Origin: Niallia circulans
Lineage (GTDB): Bacteria > Bacillota > Bacilli > Bacillales > Cytobacillaceae
Reading direction: 5' to 3'
Length of the DNA: 64,000 nucleotides
Assembly (NCBI RefSeq): GCF_003726095.1
Contig: NZ_CP026031.1
Span: forward strand, 496,001-560,000
The position numbers and the translations under genes are program-made. Shown here piece by piece: positions 8,107-16,346 of the stretch; position 1 is the stretch's first letter; every line of letters begins with the position of its first letter. The notes beneath the pieces were generated by a model. It made no database searches. It was not told where the DNA came from and worked only from the letters and a program-made list of their open reading frames with translations.

Positions 8107-9334
8107 TAAACATTTATTTTTAGATAAAGTGACGGAGCAAGTGAAATCGAAAGAAGCAAAGGAATCGATTAAATTAGAAATGGAGTATCATATCCAACTT
8201 GCAAAAAAGGGATGGATGAAAAAAGGGTGGACAGAAAACGAAGCAGAAGAAAAAGCAATTAATGAAATGGGAAGTCCTTCCCAATTGGGACGAGAGTTAA
8301 GTGAAATCTATCGTCCAACGATTGATTGGGCTATCGTTATTTTAACAGTGAGTCTGTTAATGATAGGAATATTGCCAGCATTATCTTCTTCTTTTCATTT
8401 TATCACGCTAAAGTTATTAATGACTTTCTTAGGGATTGCAATAGTCATTGGTTTTATGTATGTGGACTATCGTAAATTTGCTGATTTTGGATATTTATTT
8501 TATTCAATAGGATCGTTGTTATTGATATCTATTATTTTCTTTGGCAATCTTATGATTAATGGAATGAATTATATAAAAATTGGACCAATTATACTCCAAG
8601 GCATAATGGCCATCCCCTTTTTTTTATTAGCCTGGGCTTCCTTTTTTAGTAAGAAAGAATTTACATATGTTTCTTTCTTGTGCTTATTTTTCTTTTCATG
8701 TGTTTTATTTCTCTTCGGATTTGATAGTATTTCTACTGTTTTTATTTATATTTTTACAGTCGCAATCATGCTATCTTGGAGCCGCTTTTCTAAAAGGAAA
8801 GTCCTTATTACATATGGAATAGGAACAATCCTTCTTTTAGGGCTTCTTTTTCTTACAAGAGGAAGTTATCAATTAAATAGACTAATGGCATTTCTATTTC
8901 CTGAAAGATATGCCGAAGAAGCTGGTTATTTTTATTTATATCGCCAAAAAATGTGGGCTGATTTAAAATGGGTTGGTTCACCAGATATGGAAGTATTAAC
9001 TTTTATTAATAATACAGACACAGTTTTTCTGCAAATCACCTATCAATTTGGATACATGATGGCTGTAATTCTTGTATTGTTATTCGGAGCACTTATTCTA
9101 AAGATGATCGCCAATGTCAAAAAAATAAAGCATCCATATGCGAAATTTCTATTAATAGGATCTATTACACTGTATAGTGTTCAAGTTGTTTATAATCTAG
9201 GAATGTGTGTAGGACTTCTACCGGTTATTTCATTATCCTTGCCATTCATAAGCTATGGTCTTGTTCCAACCGTTATTAATGCTTTATTAATTGGTCTTAT
9301 CTTAAGTATTATTCGTAGAAAAAACTTTCAATAA
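8099..9334 (+). CDS. FtsW/RodA/SpoVE (SEDS)-family membrane protein with N-terminal HAAS-like segment
   Basis: 411 residues. Residues 1-70 are a soluble helical segment ending AINEMGSPSQLGRELSEIYRP, the pattern of the HAAS/permease-prefix domain. Residues 75-408 are about ten membrane helices of the SEDS glycosyltransferase family. The C-terminal signature GLLPVISLSLPFISYGL matches GLLPVTGIPLPFISYGG, and Asp307 in INNTDTVF lines up with the catalytic Asp of RodA/FtsW (TDFIFA). NYIKIGPIILQG matches the RWI.LGPF..QPSE region but lacks PSE. A lipid-II polymerase or flippase-like role is therefore plausible but altered. It is translationally coupled to the wHTH gene (8 bp overlap). Confidence 0.8.
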   Translation: MNNKHLFLDKVTEQVKSKEAKESIKLEMEYHIQLAKKGWMKKGWTENEAEEKAINEMGSPSQLGRELSEIYRPTIDWAIVILTVSLLMIGILPALSSSFHFITLKLLMTFLGIAIVIGFMYVDYRKFADFGYLFYSIGSLLLISIIFFGNLMINGMNYIKIGPIILQGIMAIPFFLLAWASFFSKKEFTYVSFLCLFFFSCVLFLFGFDSISTVFIYIFTVAIMLSWSRFSKRKVLITYGIGTILLLGLLFLTRGSYQLNRLMAFLFPERYAEEAGYFYLYRQKMWADLKWVGSPDMEVLTFINNTDTVFLQITYQFGYMMAVILVLLFGALILKMIANVKKIKHPYAKFLLIGSITLYSVQVVYNLGMCVGLLPVISLSLPFISYGLVPTVINALLIGLILSIIRRKNFQ

Positions 9335-9351
9335 TGTGTGGGGGGCACGAT

Positions 9352-9960
9352 ATGATTAGAATGTATCTTGAGTCAATGATTATTTACATATTGATTGGAT
9401 CACCAATTTATCTGTTAAGTCGATATTTATACGTTAAATATAAAACACAACAAATAGTATGGATGAAAGAAACCCTCCTCTTCCTGTTTGTGATGTTCTG
9501 CATAGGGGTAGCATCCCAGACCATTATTCCCCATTGGTATTTGATAGTGGAGGATGGTAAGCAGCAGCTTTCTATTCAATGGTCTGAGGGATTAAGAAGT
9601 ATTAATCTTATCCCTTTTGCCACGATTATTTCCTATTTTGCCCTAGAAAATGATCAAGTAAGTAATTGGAATGAAGTGTCACGGGTCAATCTATTAGGGA
9701 ATATTGTTATTTTTGTCCCTTTTGGTATTTTTCTCCCATTATTATGGAAAGCATTCAGAAAGTTTTCCTCCCTATTTTGGATAGCTATTGGTATTCCTCT
9801 TTTAATAGAAATCCTTCAATTATTCATAGGGAGAAGTACGGATATTGATGATGTAATATTAAATGCCTTAGGGATTATGTTTGGGTTTAGTCTTTATAAA
9901 ATCTTCCAGAATTTTTTTCATAAAGGGAAAGATTCTGGCGTGAGAAAGAATAGTAAATAA
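9352..9960 (+). CDS. VanZ-like family membrane protein
   Basis: 202-residue protein with about five membrane helices. The family core is present: NLLGNIVIFVPFGIFLPLL, then PLLIEILQLFIGRSTDIDDVILNALG, with the conserved E..Q...R..DIDD..N..G pattern. VanZ proteins raise teicoplanin resistance by an unknown mechanism and often accompany envelope stress genes. The frame begins at ATG 9334, overlapping the SEDS stop codon, but a GTGGGGGG ribosome site places the start at ATG 9352. It is the last gene of the sigma/wHTH/SEDS/VanZ operon. Confidence 0.88.
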   Translation: MIRMYLESMIIYILIGSPIYLLSRYLYVKYKTQQIVWMKETLLFLFVMFCIGVASQTIIPHWYLIVEDGKQQLSIQWSEGLRSINLIPFATIISYFALENDQVSNWNEVSRVNLLGNIVIFVPFGIFLPLLWKAFRKFSSLFWIAIGIPLLIEILQLFIGRSTDIDDVILNALGIMFGFSLYKIFQNFFHKGKDSGVRKNSK

Positions 9961-9970
9961 TGCAGCAGGC

Positions 9971-9997
9971 AATAGGCTAACTTTATGTCAGCCTATT
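9971..9997. terminator. Hairpin between convergent vanZ-like and lysR genes
   Basis: AATAGGCT (9971-9978) pairs with AGCCTATT (9990-9997), overlapping the last codons of the minus-strand LysR gene. There is no clear T run in either direction, so termination strength is doubtful. Confidence 0.45.
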
Positions 9998-10870
9998 TAA
10001 GAACTCTTTAGCTACCTTAGAAATACCTTTGTCTATTGGATAAATATATCCAAAGTAATAGGTATTTATTATGGTATCAACGAAAGGCAGAGTTACATAG
10101 CTATCATTGTTTGCTAACCCAGTTATTGTTTTAAATGCATAATCATAGCCAATGTTAATGGCTGTATTTCTTTCTAAGGCATACCGAATAGTTTCCACAT
10201 TGTTGGTTGTAAATAGAATTTCCATGTCATTTTCGACAATAGCTAAATTTTGCACGAATTCTAAAATAGAATGATCATTATACAAAATAATTGGCTGGTT
10301 TATTAACATTTTCTCTGTAATATATTCATTGTTTGCTAAAGGTGAGTTTTTATTTACTGCTACAACCATGCATCCATCATATAGTTTATGGAAACGCAAG
10401 CTACTGTTTTTCTTGATATCCTCCGCTGTATAAATAATGAAACCGATATCTACTTCTTCTTTTTTTACTTTTTCAATAATATGCTGTGAGTTATCTTCCT
10501 CAATAGATGCCTTTATGTAAGGGAATTCTTTTTTGTATAAAGTAATCTGATCAGCTAATAAATCCAGAGGTCCAGGGAAAGTTGCAATTTTTAACTCACC
10601 TTTGAGGATATGGACAAAGCTTTCAGCTTCATCTAAAAACTCTTGTAATTTCTCTAGTACGCCGTTAGCTTTTTGGATGAGTATTTTTCCTTCCTCAGTT
10701 GGATAGGTTCCCTTTCTAGAGCGATGGAAAATTTCAATGTTCAACTCTTTCTCTAGCTTTGTTACGGACTGACTAAGCGCAGGTAAAGAAATATTCAACT
10801 TAGTTGCAGCTGTCTTTAAAGAGCTGGAATGAGAGATTTCAACAATATATTTTAATTGTTCTATATTCAT
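9983..10870 (-). CDS. LysR-family transcriptional regulator
   Basis: 295 residues. The N-terminal winged helix-turn-helix (1-60) reads MNIEQLKYIVEI, then AATKLNISLPALSQSVTKLE, then EIFHRSRKG, which is canonical LTTR. The remaining 200 residues are the periplasmic-binding-like effector domain. ATG follows AAAGGAGC. It is divergent from bdhA with a 195-bp spacer that carries a repeated TATAGTTAA motif, so it probably regulates bdhA and itself. The effector is unknown; acetate or another overflow signal would be logical for butanediol metabolism. Confidence 0.93.
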   Translation of the reverse strand: MNIEQLKYIVEISHSSSLKTAATKLNISLPALSQSVTKLEKELNIEIFHRSRKGTYPTEEGKILIQKANGVLEKLQEFLDEAESFVHILKGELKIATFPGPLDLLADQITLYKKEFPYIKASIEEDNSQHIIEKVKKEEVDIGFIIYTAEDIKKNSSLRFHKLYDGCMVVAVNKNSPLANNEYITEKMLINQPIILYNDHSILEFVQNLAIVENDMEILFTTNNVETIRYALERNTAINIGYDYAFKTITGLANNDSYVTLPFVDTIINTYYFGYIYPIDKGISKVAKEFLNRLT

Positions 10871-10897
10871 ATGTAGCTCCTTTCTTAAAAACTAGAA

Positions 10898-10927
10898 TAT
10901 AGTTAAGTAATCGTTAACTATAGTTAA
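10898..10927. promoter_or_regulatory. Candidate LysR operator between lysR and bdhA
   Basis: TATAGTTAA occurs at 10898-10906 and again at 10919-10927, exactly 21 bp (two helical turns) apart. The second copy lies in the perfect palindrome TTAACTATAGTTAA (10914-10927). A palindromic site plus an in-phase half site, close to the lysR start, is typical LysR architecture. Confidence 0.55.
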
Positions 10928-11065
10928 TTATAATATAATTTTAAATTAATCATATAAGTACTATAATTAAATTGTTTCTGAAACTTAAGTTTTTTAAGGC
11001 CTTAAATAACAAGTTGCTCAAAATAAAAGATACGGCTATAAACCTATTAAGGTCAAAGGGGATGT

Positions 11066-12115
11066 ATGGTAAAAATGAAAGCATTAAGATGGCATAACCA
11101 AAAAGATATTCGCTTAGAGAACATAGAAGAACCGCAAGTAGCGCCAGGAAAGGTAAAACTTAAAGTAAAGTGGTGTGGAATTTGCGGCAGTGATTTACAT
11201 GAATATTTAGGAGGTCCTATCTTTATACCAGTGGATCAACCACATCCTTTAACAAATGAAGTGGCTCCTGTAACATTAGGACATGAATTTTCTGGAGAAA
11301 TAGTAGAAATTGGAGAAGGCGTAACTGACTATCAAGTGGGAGATCGTGTGGTGGTCGAACCTATTTTTGCTACACATGGTCATCAAGGTGCTTATAACTT
11401 AGATGAGAATATGGGATTTCTTGGTTTAGCAGGTGGCGGAGGAGGTTTCTCTGAATATGTTTCTGTCGATACAGAATTACTGCATAAATTGCCAGATGAA
11501 TTATCCTACGAACAAGGCGCATTAGTAGAACCTTCTGCTGTTGCTTTATACGCTGTAAGATCAAGTAAAATACAGGCAGGGGATACGGCAGCAGTTTTTG
11601 GCTGTGGACCAATTGGACTGTTAGTAATAGAAGCTTTAAAGGCAGCGGGAGCAACAGATATATATGCAGTTGAGCTTTCTCCTGAACGCCAGGCAAAAGC
11701 AGAAGAACTTGGTGCAATTGTTGTAAATCCAGCTGATTATGAAGATGTAGTTGCAGAACTTGTTCGCCGTACAAATGGTGGAGTAGATGTCTCTTTTGAA
11801 GTAACTGGTGTTCCAGTAGTTTTAAGACAAGCCATTCAATCTACTACAATTTCTGGAGAAACTGTTATAGTAAGTATTTGGGAAAAAGGGGCTGAAATTC
11901 TCCCTAATGATATTGTTATTAAAGAACGTACTATTAAGGGGATTATTGGTTATCGAGATGTATTTCCAAGTGTGTTAAATTTAATGAGAAAAGGCTATTT
12001 TTCAGCAGATAAATTGGTAACTAAAAAGATTAAATTAGATGAAGTGGTTGAAGAGGGTTTCCAATCGCTGATATCTGAAAAAAATCAAGTGAAGATATTA
12101 GTAAGTGCAGAATAA
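11066..12115 (+). CDS. bdhA: (R,R)-butanediol dehydrogenase, zinc-dependent MDR family
   Basis: 349-residue medium-chain dehydrogenase that interconverts acetoin and 2,3-butanediol with NAD(H). The catalytic-zinc site is WCGICGSDLHEYLGG and GHEFSGE, and EPSAVALYAVR completes the site. The nucleotide fold is VFGCGPIGLLVIEALKAAGA. The sequence closely matches what I know of B. subtilis BdhA, for example EPIFATHGHQGAYNLDE and FLGLAGGGGGFSEYVSVD. The structural zinc cysteines of other MDR enzymes are absent, as in BdhA. Start ATG 11066 follows AAAGGGG; ATG 11075 (MKALRW) matches the B. subtilis start and is possible. Cytoplasmic overflow metabolism. Confidence 0.95.
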   Translation: MVKMKALRWHNQKDIRLENIEEPQVAPGKVKLKVKWCGICGSDLHEYLGGPIFIPVDQPHPLTNEVAPVTLGHEFSGEIVEIGEGVTDYQVGDRVVVEPIFATHGHQGAYNLDENMGFLGLAGGGGGFSEYVSVDTELLHKLPDELSYEQGALVEPSAVALYAVRSSKIQAGDTAAVFGCGPIGLLVIEALKAAGATDIYAVELSPERQAKAEELGAIVVNPADYEDVVAELVRRTNGGVDVSFEVTGVPVVLRQAIQSTTISGETVIVSIWEKGAEILPNDIVIKERTIKGIIGYRDVFPSVLNLMRKGYFSADKLVTKKIKLDEVVEEGFQSLISEKNQVKILVSAE

Positions 12116-12131
12116 ACAAAGTAATGATAGC

Positions 12132-12170
12132 AAACAAGGATGTCCATTAAAGGAACATCCTTGTTTTTTA
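12132..12170 (+). terminator. Terminator of bdhA
   Basis: AAACAAGGATGT (12132-12143) pairs with ACATCCTTGTTT (12155-12166), extended by CC/GG, then a T run. Confidence 0.9.
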
Positions 12171-12175
12171 TACAA

Positions 12176-12204
12176 AAACAGTCAGCGGTTGACGCTGACT
12201 GTTT
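12176..12204 (-). terminator. Terminator of the minus-strand DHA2 exporter
   Basis: AAACAGTCAGCG (12176-12187) pairs perfectly with CGCTGACTGTTT (12193-12204). On the minus strand it directly follows the exporter stop codon and runs into T-rich sequence. Confidence 0.88.
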
Positions 12205-12206
12205 GT

Positions 12207-13739
12207 TTATTCTACTGCTTCTTTCATTTTCGCTGGACTAGTTTGCTGCTCTGCATCTTTTGGCGGAACAGCACGTTTTACAAATGCTGCGAGAACAAGT
12301 GCAACGATGACAATTCCAACAGAAATAAGGAAAGCATCATTAATTCCTTCAAGCATTGCTTGCATTCCCAGCTGCTCCTTCATAGTAGCAATTGCTTCGG
12401 GGGTTGGCTGAGTGGTTGTATTACTCATTTCTTGCATTGCTTTAGCAGCCAGTTCCTCACCATGCGTTTTTGTACGTTGTGACATGAATGTAATCATAAC
12501 TGCAGAACCAATCGCCCCAGAAACTTGAGACAATGTATTATTTAAAGCAGTCCCATGTGGATTCATTCGAGACGGTAATTCATTTAAACCATTTGTCATA
12601 ATCGGCATCATAACCATAGACATTCCAAACATACGCAAGGAATAGATAAGAACAAGTGTAGTTATCGTAGTGGTCATGGATAATTGACTAAACATATATG
12701 TTGTAATGGCAGTCAATGTTAAACCAACTAAGGCAAGCGTCCTTGCTCCATATTTATCAAAAAGTCTTCCTGTAATAGGAGACATAATCCCCATAATAAT
12801 CGCACCAGGCAATAATAAGAGACCAGAGTGGAATGGTGAAATGCCTCTTACGGTCTGAATATACATTGGCATTAACAACATGGCAGAGAATAGTGCAATG
12901 TTTACCACAACAGTAATTACTGCTGATAAGGAGAATAACGGATACTTAAAGATTCGGAACTCTAGCATTGGAGTAGTCATTTTTAATTGACGCAGAACAA
13001 AGAAAATAAGGGCTATCACACCAATAATTAAAGTTCCATAAACATGAATATTACTCCAGCCTTTTGTGCCGGCTGAACTGAATCCGTATAGTAATCCGCC
13101 GAAACCTAAGCTAGACAATATGACAGATAAAAGATCGATATGAATATCTACTTTTTCCTTTTTGTCTTTAATTTTAAAAATTGCTGATATTAACACAATG
13201 ATAGCAATTGGTGAAACAACATAGAACAACATTCTCCATTCATAATGCTCTACAATATACCCTGATAATGTTGGGCCGATTGCTGGAGCAAAAGTCATGA
13301 TAAGACCAAAAACACCCATAGCACTTCCACGTTTTTCAACTGGAAAGCTGGTAAGTAAGAAGTTCATTAAAACAGGCATCATAATGGATGAACCAGAAGC
13401 CTGTATCATTCTTGAAAGCAATAGTACTGGGAAAGAATGAGCCATGCCAGCCATTAATGTACCAATTGTAAAAAGGGACATTGCTATTATAAACAATCTT
13501 CTCGTTGAATATTTTTGAATTAAAAAGGCAGATGTTGGAATCATAATTCCATTTACAAGCATATATCCAGTTACCAGCCATTGGCCAACAGAAGGATCAA
13601 TTTTGAAATCCGCACTAATAGATGGTAAAGCGATATTTAAAAGCGTTGAATTTAAAAATGCGACAAAGGCACCTGCCATTAAAATAACGATAATGCCATA
13701 TGGCGGTTTTTTTTCATTCGATGTTGCATTTGTGTTCAT
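12207..13739 (-). CDS. DHA2-family MFS drug exporter (EmrB/QacA/LmrB type)
   Basis: 510-residue, 14-helix proton antiporter. It shows the DHA2 helix-1 motif AFLNSTLLNIALPSI with the membrane-buried Asn/Asp region, QWLVTGYMLVNGIMIP in helix 2, and helix-5 motif C as GLIMTFAPAIGPTLSGYIV. The 14-helix length and the C-terminal cytoplasmic tail fit LmrB-type exporters. A TetR gene is divergent 276 bp away, which suggests drug-responsive repression. The ribosome site is GGGAGGA, seven bases before the start. The substrate is not predictable. Confidence 0.93.
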   Translation of the reverse strand: MNTNATSNEKKPPYGIIVILMAGAFVAFLNSTLLNIALPSISADFKIDPSVGQWLVTGYMLVNGIMIPTSAFLIQKYSTRRLFIIAMSLFTIGTLMAGMAHSFPVLLLSRMIQASGSSIMMPVLMNFLLTSFPVEKRGSAMGVFGLIMTFAPAIGPTLSGYIVEHYEWRMLFYVVSPIAIIVLISAIFKIKDKKEKVDIHIDLLSVILSSLGFGGLLYGFSSAGTKGWSNIHVYGTLIIGVIALIFFVLRQLKMTTPMLEFRIFKYPLFSLSAVITVVVNIALFSAMLLMPMYIQTVRGISPFHSGLLLLPGAIIMGIMSPITGRLFDKYGARTLALVGLTLTAITTYMFSQLSMTTTITTLVLIYSLRMFGMSMVMMPIMTNGLNELPSRMNPHGTALNNTLSQVSGAIGSAVMITFMSQRTKTHGEELAAKAMQEMSNTTTQPTPEAIATMKEQLGMQAMLEGINDAFLISVGIVIVALVLAAFVKRAVPPKDAEQQTSPAKMKEAVE

Positions 13740-13807
13740 TAAAACAATTCCTCCCTATGAACTTTACGTTCTTTTTATCCATTGGATCTAAGCTTAAATA
13801 ATAATAT

Positions 13808-13816
13808 ACCTGTAGT
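13808..13816. promoter_or_regulatory. Candidate TetR half-operator, exporter side
   Basis: ACCTGTAGT here matches ACCGGTAGT at 13982 in eight of nine positions. The two flank the divergent exporter and TetR promoters, about 68 bp before the exporter start. Confidence 0.35.
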
Positions 13817-13981
13817 ATAAATAATGCAATAAAAATGTTTAGAATCCCTAAGTAAAAAATAATTTCTTATTAATTCCACTTTTTTTCTTTAGTAGAAACA
13901 TTGCTATCACAATAATCCAACGATTCCTTTTTTATTGGGATGATTGTAAATCTGTTCTAAATGACCTACTATATAAATTGA

Positions 13982-13990
13982 ACCGGTAGT
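13982..13990. promoter_or_regulatory. Candidate TetR half-operator, regulator side
   Basis: ACCGGTAGT lies 25 bp before the TetR start, after a TATATA -10-like sequence. It contains the self-complementary core ACCGGT. Paired with the copy at 13808. Confidence 0.35.
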
Positions 13991-14015
13991 CTAATTTTAT
14001 ATTCAAGGTGGTTAA

Positions 14016-14924
14016 ATGAATAAACGTAAAAAGCAAGTAATGGATAAAGCACATGAATTATTTATTGAAAAGGGATTTCAGCAGACATCGATCCAAGACA
14101 TATTAACTGCAAGTAAAATTTCAAAAGGTACATTTTATAATTACTTTTCCAGTAAAAATGAATTGTTAATTTCAATTTTTAAAAATATTTATACGGAATT
14201 GGAATGGCAAAGAAAACAATTACTAATGGGGCAAGACGAAACAGATAGCACCCTGTTTATCAAACAAATTGAAATGTTGATTCGAACAAATAACCAATAT
14301 AAAATCATTTCTTTATTTGAAGAAATTCTTTTTACAAAGGATGAAGAATTAAAAAATTATATTAAAAATAGAAGAATACATGAGCTCAGCTGGATTTATA
14401 ATCGGTTAGTTGATGTATGTGGTGCACAAAATAAAACGTATTTATTAGATTGTTCTATTATGTTAATGGGAATGATTCATTCTAGTATTTTTGTGCATTC
14501 ATTAATCTATCAAGATCACGCAAATATACATCAAATTGTGCAATACTGTGTAAATCGGGTGCTTGAGATGGTTAACCATCTATCTAAATCTAATGAAGTC
14601 CTTATAAAACCAGATACGCTTTATAATTGGATTGCCCTTCAATCCATGAGTGATGAGGATGTGGGAAAGAAGGAAATTCTTTGTATGATTTATGCGTTTA
14701 AAGCAGATTTAAAAAAAGATAAAGAATTGCTGTCTAGTCAAGAGAAAATAGAACAATTGTTAACATTTATCGAAGAAGAGATAGAGATCAAATACCCGAG
14801 GTATTTTTTAATGGAAAGTGCATTAATGTCTCTGATGCAAGAGGTAAAAGAGACACCATATGCTAAAAAGGTCCAAAAACTTAGAGATAGTATAAAAAAG
14901 GTATATTCCAAACGGAATCAATGA
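14016..14924 (+). CDS. TetR/AcrR-family transcriptional regulator
   Basis: 302 residues, long for the family. The N-terminal DNA-binding domain (1-50) is typical: VMDKAHELFIEKGFQQTSIQDILTAS, then SKGTFYNYFSSKNELL. The C-terminal ligand domain continues to about 190, and an extra helical stretch follows (SDEDVGKKEILCMIYAFKADLKK). ATG 14016 follows AAGGTGG. It is divergent from a DHA2 exporter and probably represses it. The extended C-terminus has no domain I recognise. Confidence 0.92.
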   Translation: MNKRKKQVMDKAHELFIEKGFQQTSIQDILTASKISKGTFYNYFSSKNELLISIFKNIYTELEWQRKQLLMGQDETDSTLFIKQIEMLIRTNNQYKIISLFEEILFTKDEELKNYIKNRRIHELSWIYNRLVDVCGAQNKTYLLDCSIMLMGMIHSSIFVHSLIYQDHANIHQIVQYCVNRVLEMVNHLSKSNEVLIKPDTLYNWIALQSMSDEDVGKKEILCMIYAFKADLKKDKELLSSQEKIEQLLTFIEEEIEIKYPRYFLMESALMSLMQEVKETPYAKKVQKLRDSIKKVYSKRNQ

Positions 14925-14932
14925 CAGGGTAG

Positions 14933-14968
14933 AAGGAAAAGTCACAGCTTAAACGTTGACTTTTCCTT
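14933..14968 (+). terminator. Terminator between convergent TetR and permease genes
   Basis: AAGGAAAAGTCA (14933-14944) pairs perfectly with TGACTTTTCCTT (14957-14968). It begins nine bases after the TetR stop and may also serve the minus-strand gene. Confidence 0.8.
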
Positions 14969-15000
14969 GGTTTATTCTGTTTTATAAATTGAAATTTTGT

Positions 15001-15183
15001 TTATTTTGCACAACCCGCCTTGTTTTTCCCCAATTTATGTCGCATGAAAAAAGTTGCTGATGCGATAATTAGGACAAATGCTAAGCTTACAAAAAAACCG
15101 ATACGGACTTCTTTTTCAATAATGGTACCTGCGATAGCTGTGATAATAAGTAAAATCCCAAAGGAAGACTTTAGTTTATCCAT
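15001..15183 (-). pseudogene. C-terminal piece of the amino acid permease, out of frame
   Basis: 60 codons with two membrane helices (SSFGILLIITAIAGTIIE and IGFFVSLAFVLIIASATFF) and a basic tail. It starts at an ATG inside the last codons of the 391-residue permease, in the -1 frame, with a 13-bp overlap. These two segments look like helices 11-12 that the permease lacks, so a single-base change probably split one gene. An AAAGGA sequence five bases before the ATG could allow separate coupled translation, so two functional pieces cannot be excluded. Confidence 0.7.
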
Positions 15184-16346
15184 AGTTTTCCTTTAAGTAT
15201 TTTAAAGGAAGAAAGAAGGATAAAAGTCCAGTTATATAGTAAAAGAATTCCAGCAGCTGTTGTAATATATTCGAATATTTTCCCGGGTAATAAAAGGGCA
15301 GCAACAACAGATGCAAAGAGCCCTATTCCTCCAAGAATAAAAGAAGGGAGAGGCAGCTCGTTAAACTTTTTAAGTTTTTTTTGGAAAATTCTCGGAGCGT
15401 CTCCATCCTTTGCTAAAGTTACTAATAGACTGGTTACACCGAATAAAGAAGCTGTCATGGTAGAGAATCCTGCAATAATGATAGCACCATTAAAAACATG
15501 TGGGAAAAAGGTTAAGTGATACTCCGATAACGCTGTTACGAAGGGACTTTCTTTTTCGGAAAATTGATCGAGCGGTGCTAATATTGTTGCTAATCCTAAT
15601 GAAAGAACATAGATTATGACGAGAATGATGAGCATATTTGTACCTGCTTTTGGTGCATCCTTCTTATCTTTCAATTGCATTGCCATTAACCCAATAACCT
15701 CAATTCCTCCATATGCATAAAATGCAAATAGTAAAGAAATCCAAAAGCCTTTGTAGCCTTTAGGAAAAAGGTCGTCTATAGATTTAGGGACAGAAACAGC
15801 ACCATTGCCTCCATGAATCCAACCGAAAACAGCAGCAGCAGCTAAACCAATAAACATTATAATGGCTGCTGTCTTAATAATAGCCAAATAATTTTCTACA
15901 CGATCGAATCCTTTTGTTCCTAGAAAAACAACAAACAAAGAAAGAACAGCGTAAATACAAGCGAATACCCATAATGGGACTTTAGGAAACCAAAATTGAG
16001 ATAACAGGGAGAGAGCGGTTAGTTGGCTTCCCATGATTAGAATGTTAGAAAACCAATAATTCCAGCCACAACTAAAGCCTGCCCATGGGCCAAATGCTTT
16101 ATTTGCATAATAACAAAACGACCCTTCCTGTGGATCCTCCGCCGTCATTTTTGCCAATTGATTAAAAACAATATACGTACCAATCGCTGCTAAAATGAAG
16201 GTGAAAACAATGGATGGGCCTGTTTCCATTATTCCAAGGCTGGAACCAAGAAAATACCCTGTTCCAATCGTACAGCCCACACCAATTAATGATAACTGCC
16301 ACCATTTAAGATTTTCTGATTTTGAATCTGCTTTTTTATTTGTCAT
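15171..16346 (-). CDS. APC-family amino acid permease, frame broken near the C-terminus
   Basis: 391 residues and about ten helices, whereas the family has twelve and about 450 residues. The APC consensus is clear: LSLIGVGCTIGTGYFLGSSLG in helix 1 with the GxGxxxG substrate loop, and SFCYYANKAFGPWAGFSCGWNYW in helices 2-3. The frame stops after FKILKGKLWIN, while the missing two helices continue in the -1 frame at 15001-15183. ATG follows AGAGGAG. Probably a proton-coupled amino acid importer; the specificity is unknown. It may be non-functional or rescued, depending on whether the frame break is real. Confidence 0.85.
   Translation of the reverse strand: MTNKKADSKSENLKWWQLSLIGVGCTIGTGYFLGSSLGIMETGPSIVFTFILAAIGTYIVFNQLAKMTAEDPQEGSFCYYANKAFGPWAGFSCGWNYWFSNILIMGSQLTALSLLSQFWFPKVPLWVFACIYAVLSLFVVFLGTKGFDRVENYLAIIKTAAIIMFIGLAAAAVFGWIHGGNGAVSVPKSIDDLFPKGYKGFWISLLFAFYAYGGIEVIGLMAMQLKDKKDAPKAGTNMLIILVIIYVLSLGLATILAPLDQFSEKESPFVTALSEYHLTFFPHVFNGAIIIAGFSTMTASLFGVTSLLVTLAKDGDAPRIFQKKLKKFNELPLPSFILGGIGLFASVVAALLLPGKIFEYITTAAGILLLYNWTFILLSSFKILKGKLWIN

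Noticed and set aside
11370..11774. 134-codon minus-strand frame within bdhA
   Set aside because: Leu/Gln-rich antisense shadow of a strongly conserved gene.
12105..12482. 125-codon plus-strand frame after bdhA
   Set aside because: It spans two terminators and runs antisense to the DHA2 exporter; Cys/His/Ser-rich shadow translation.
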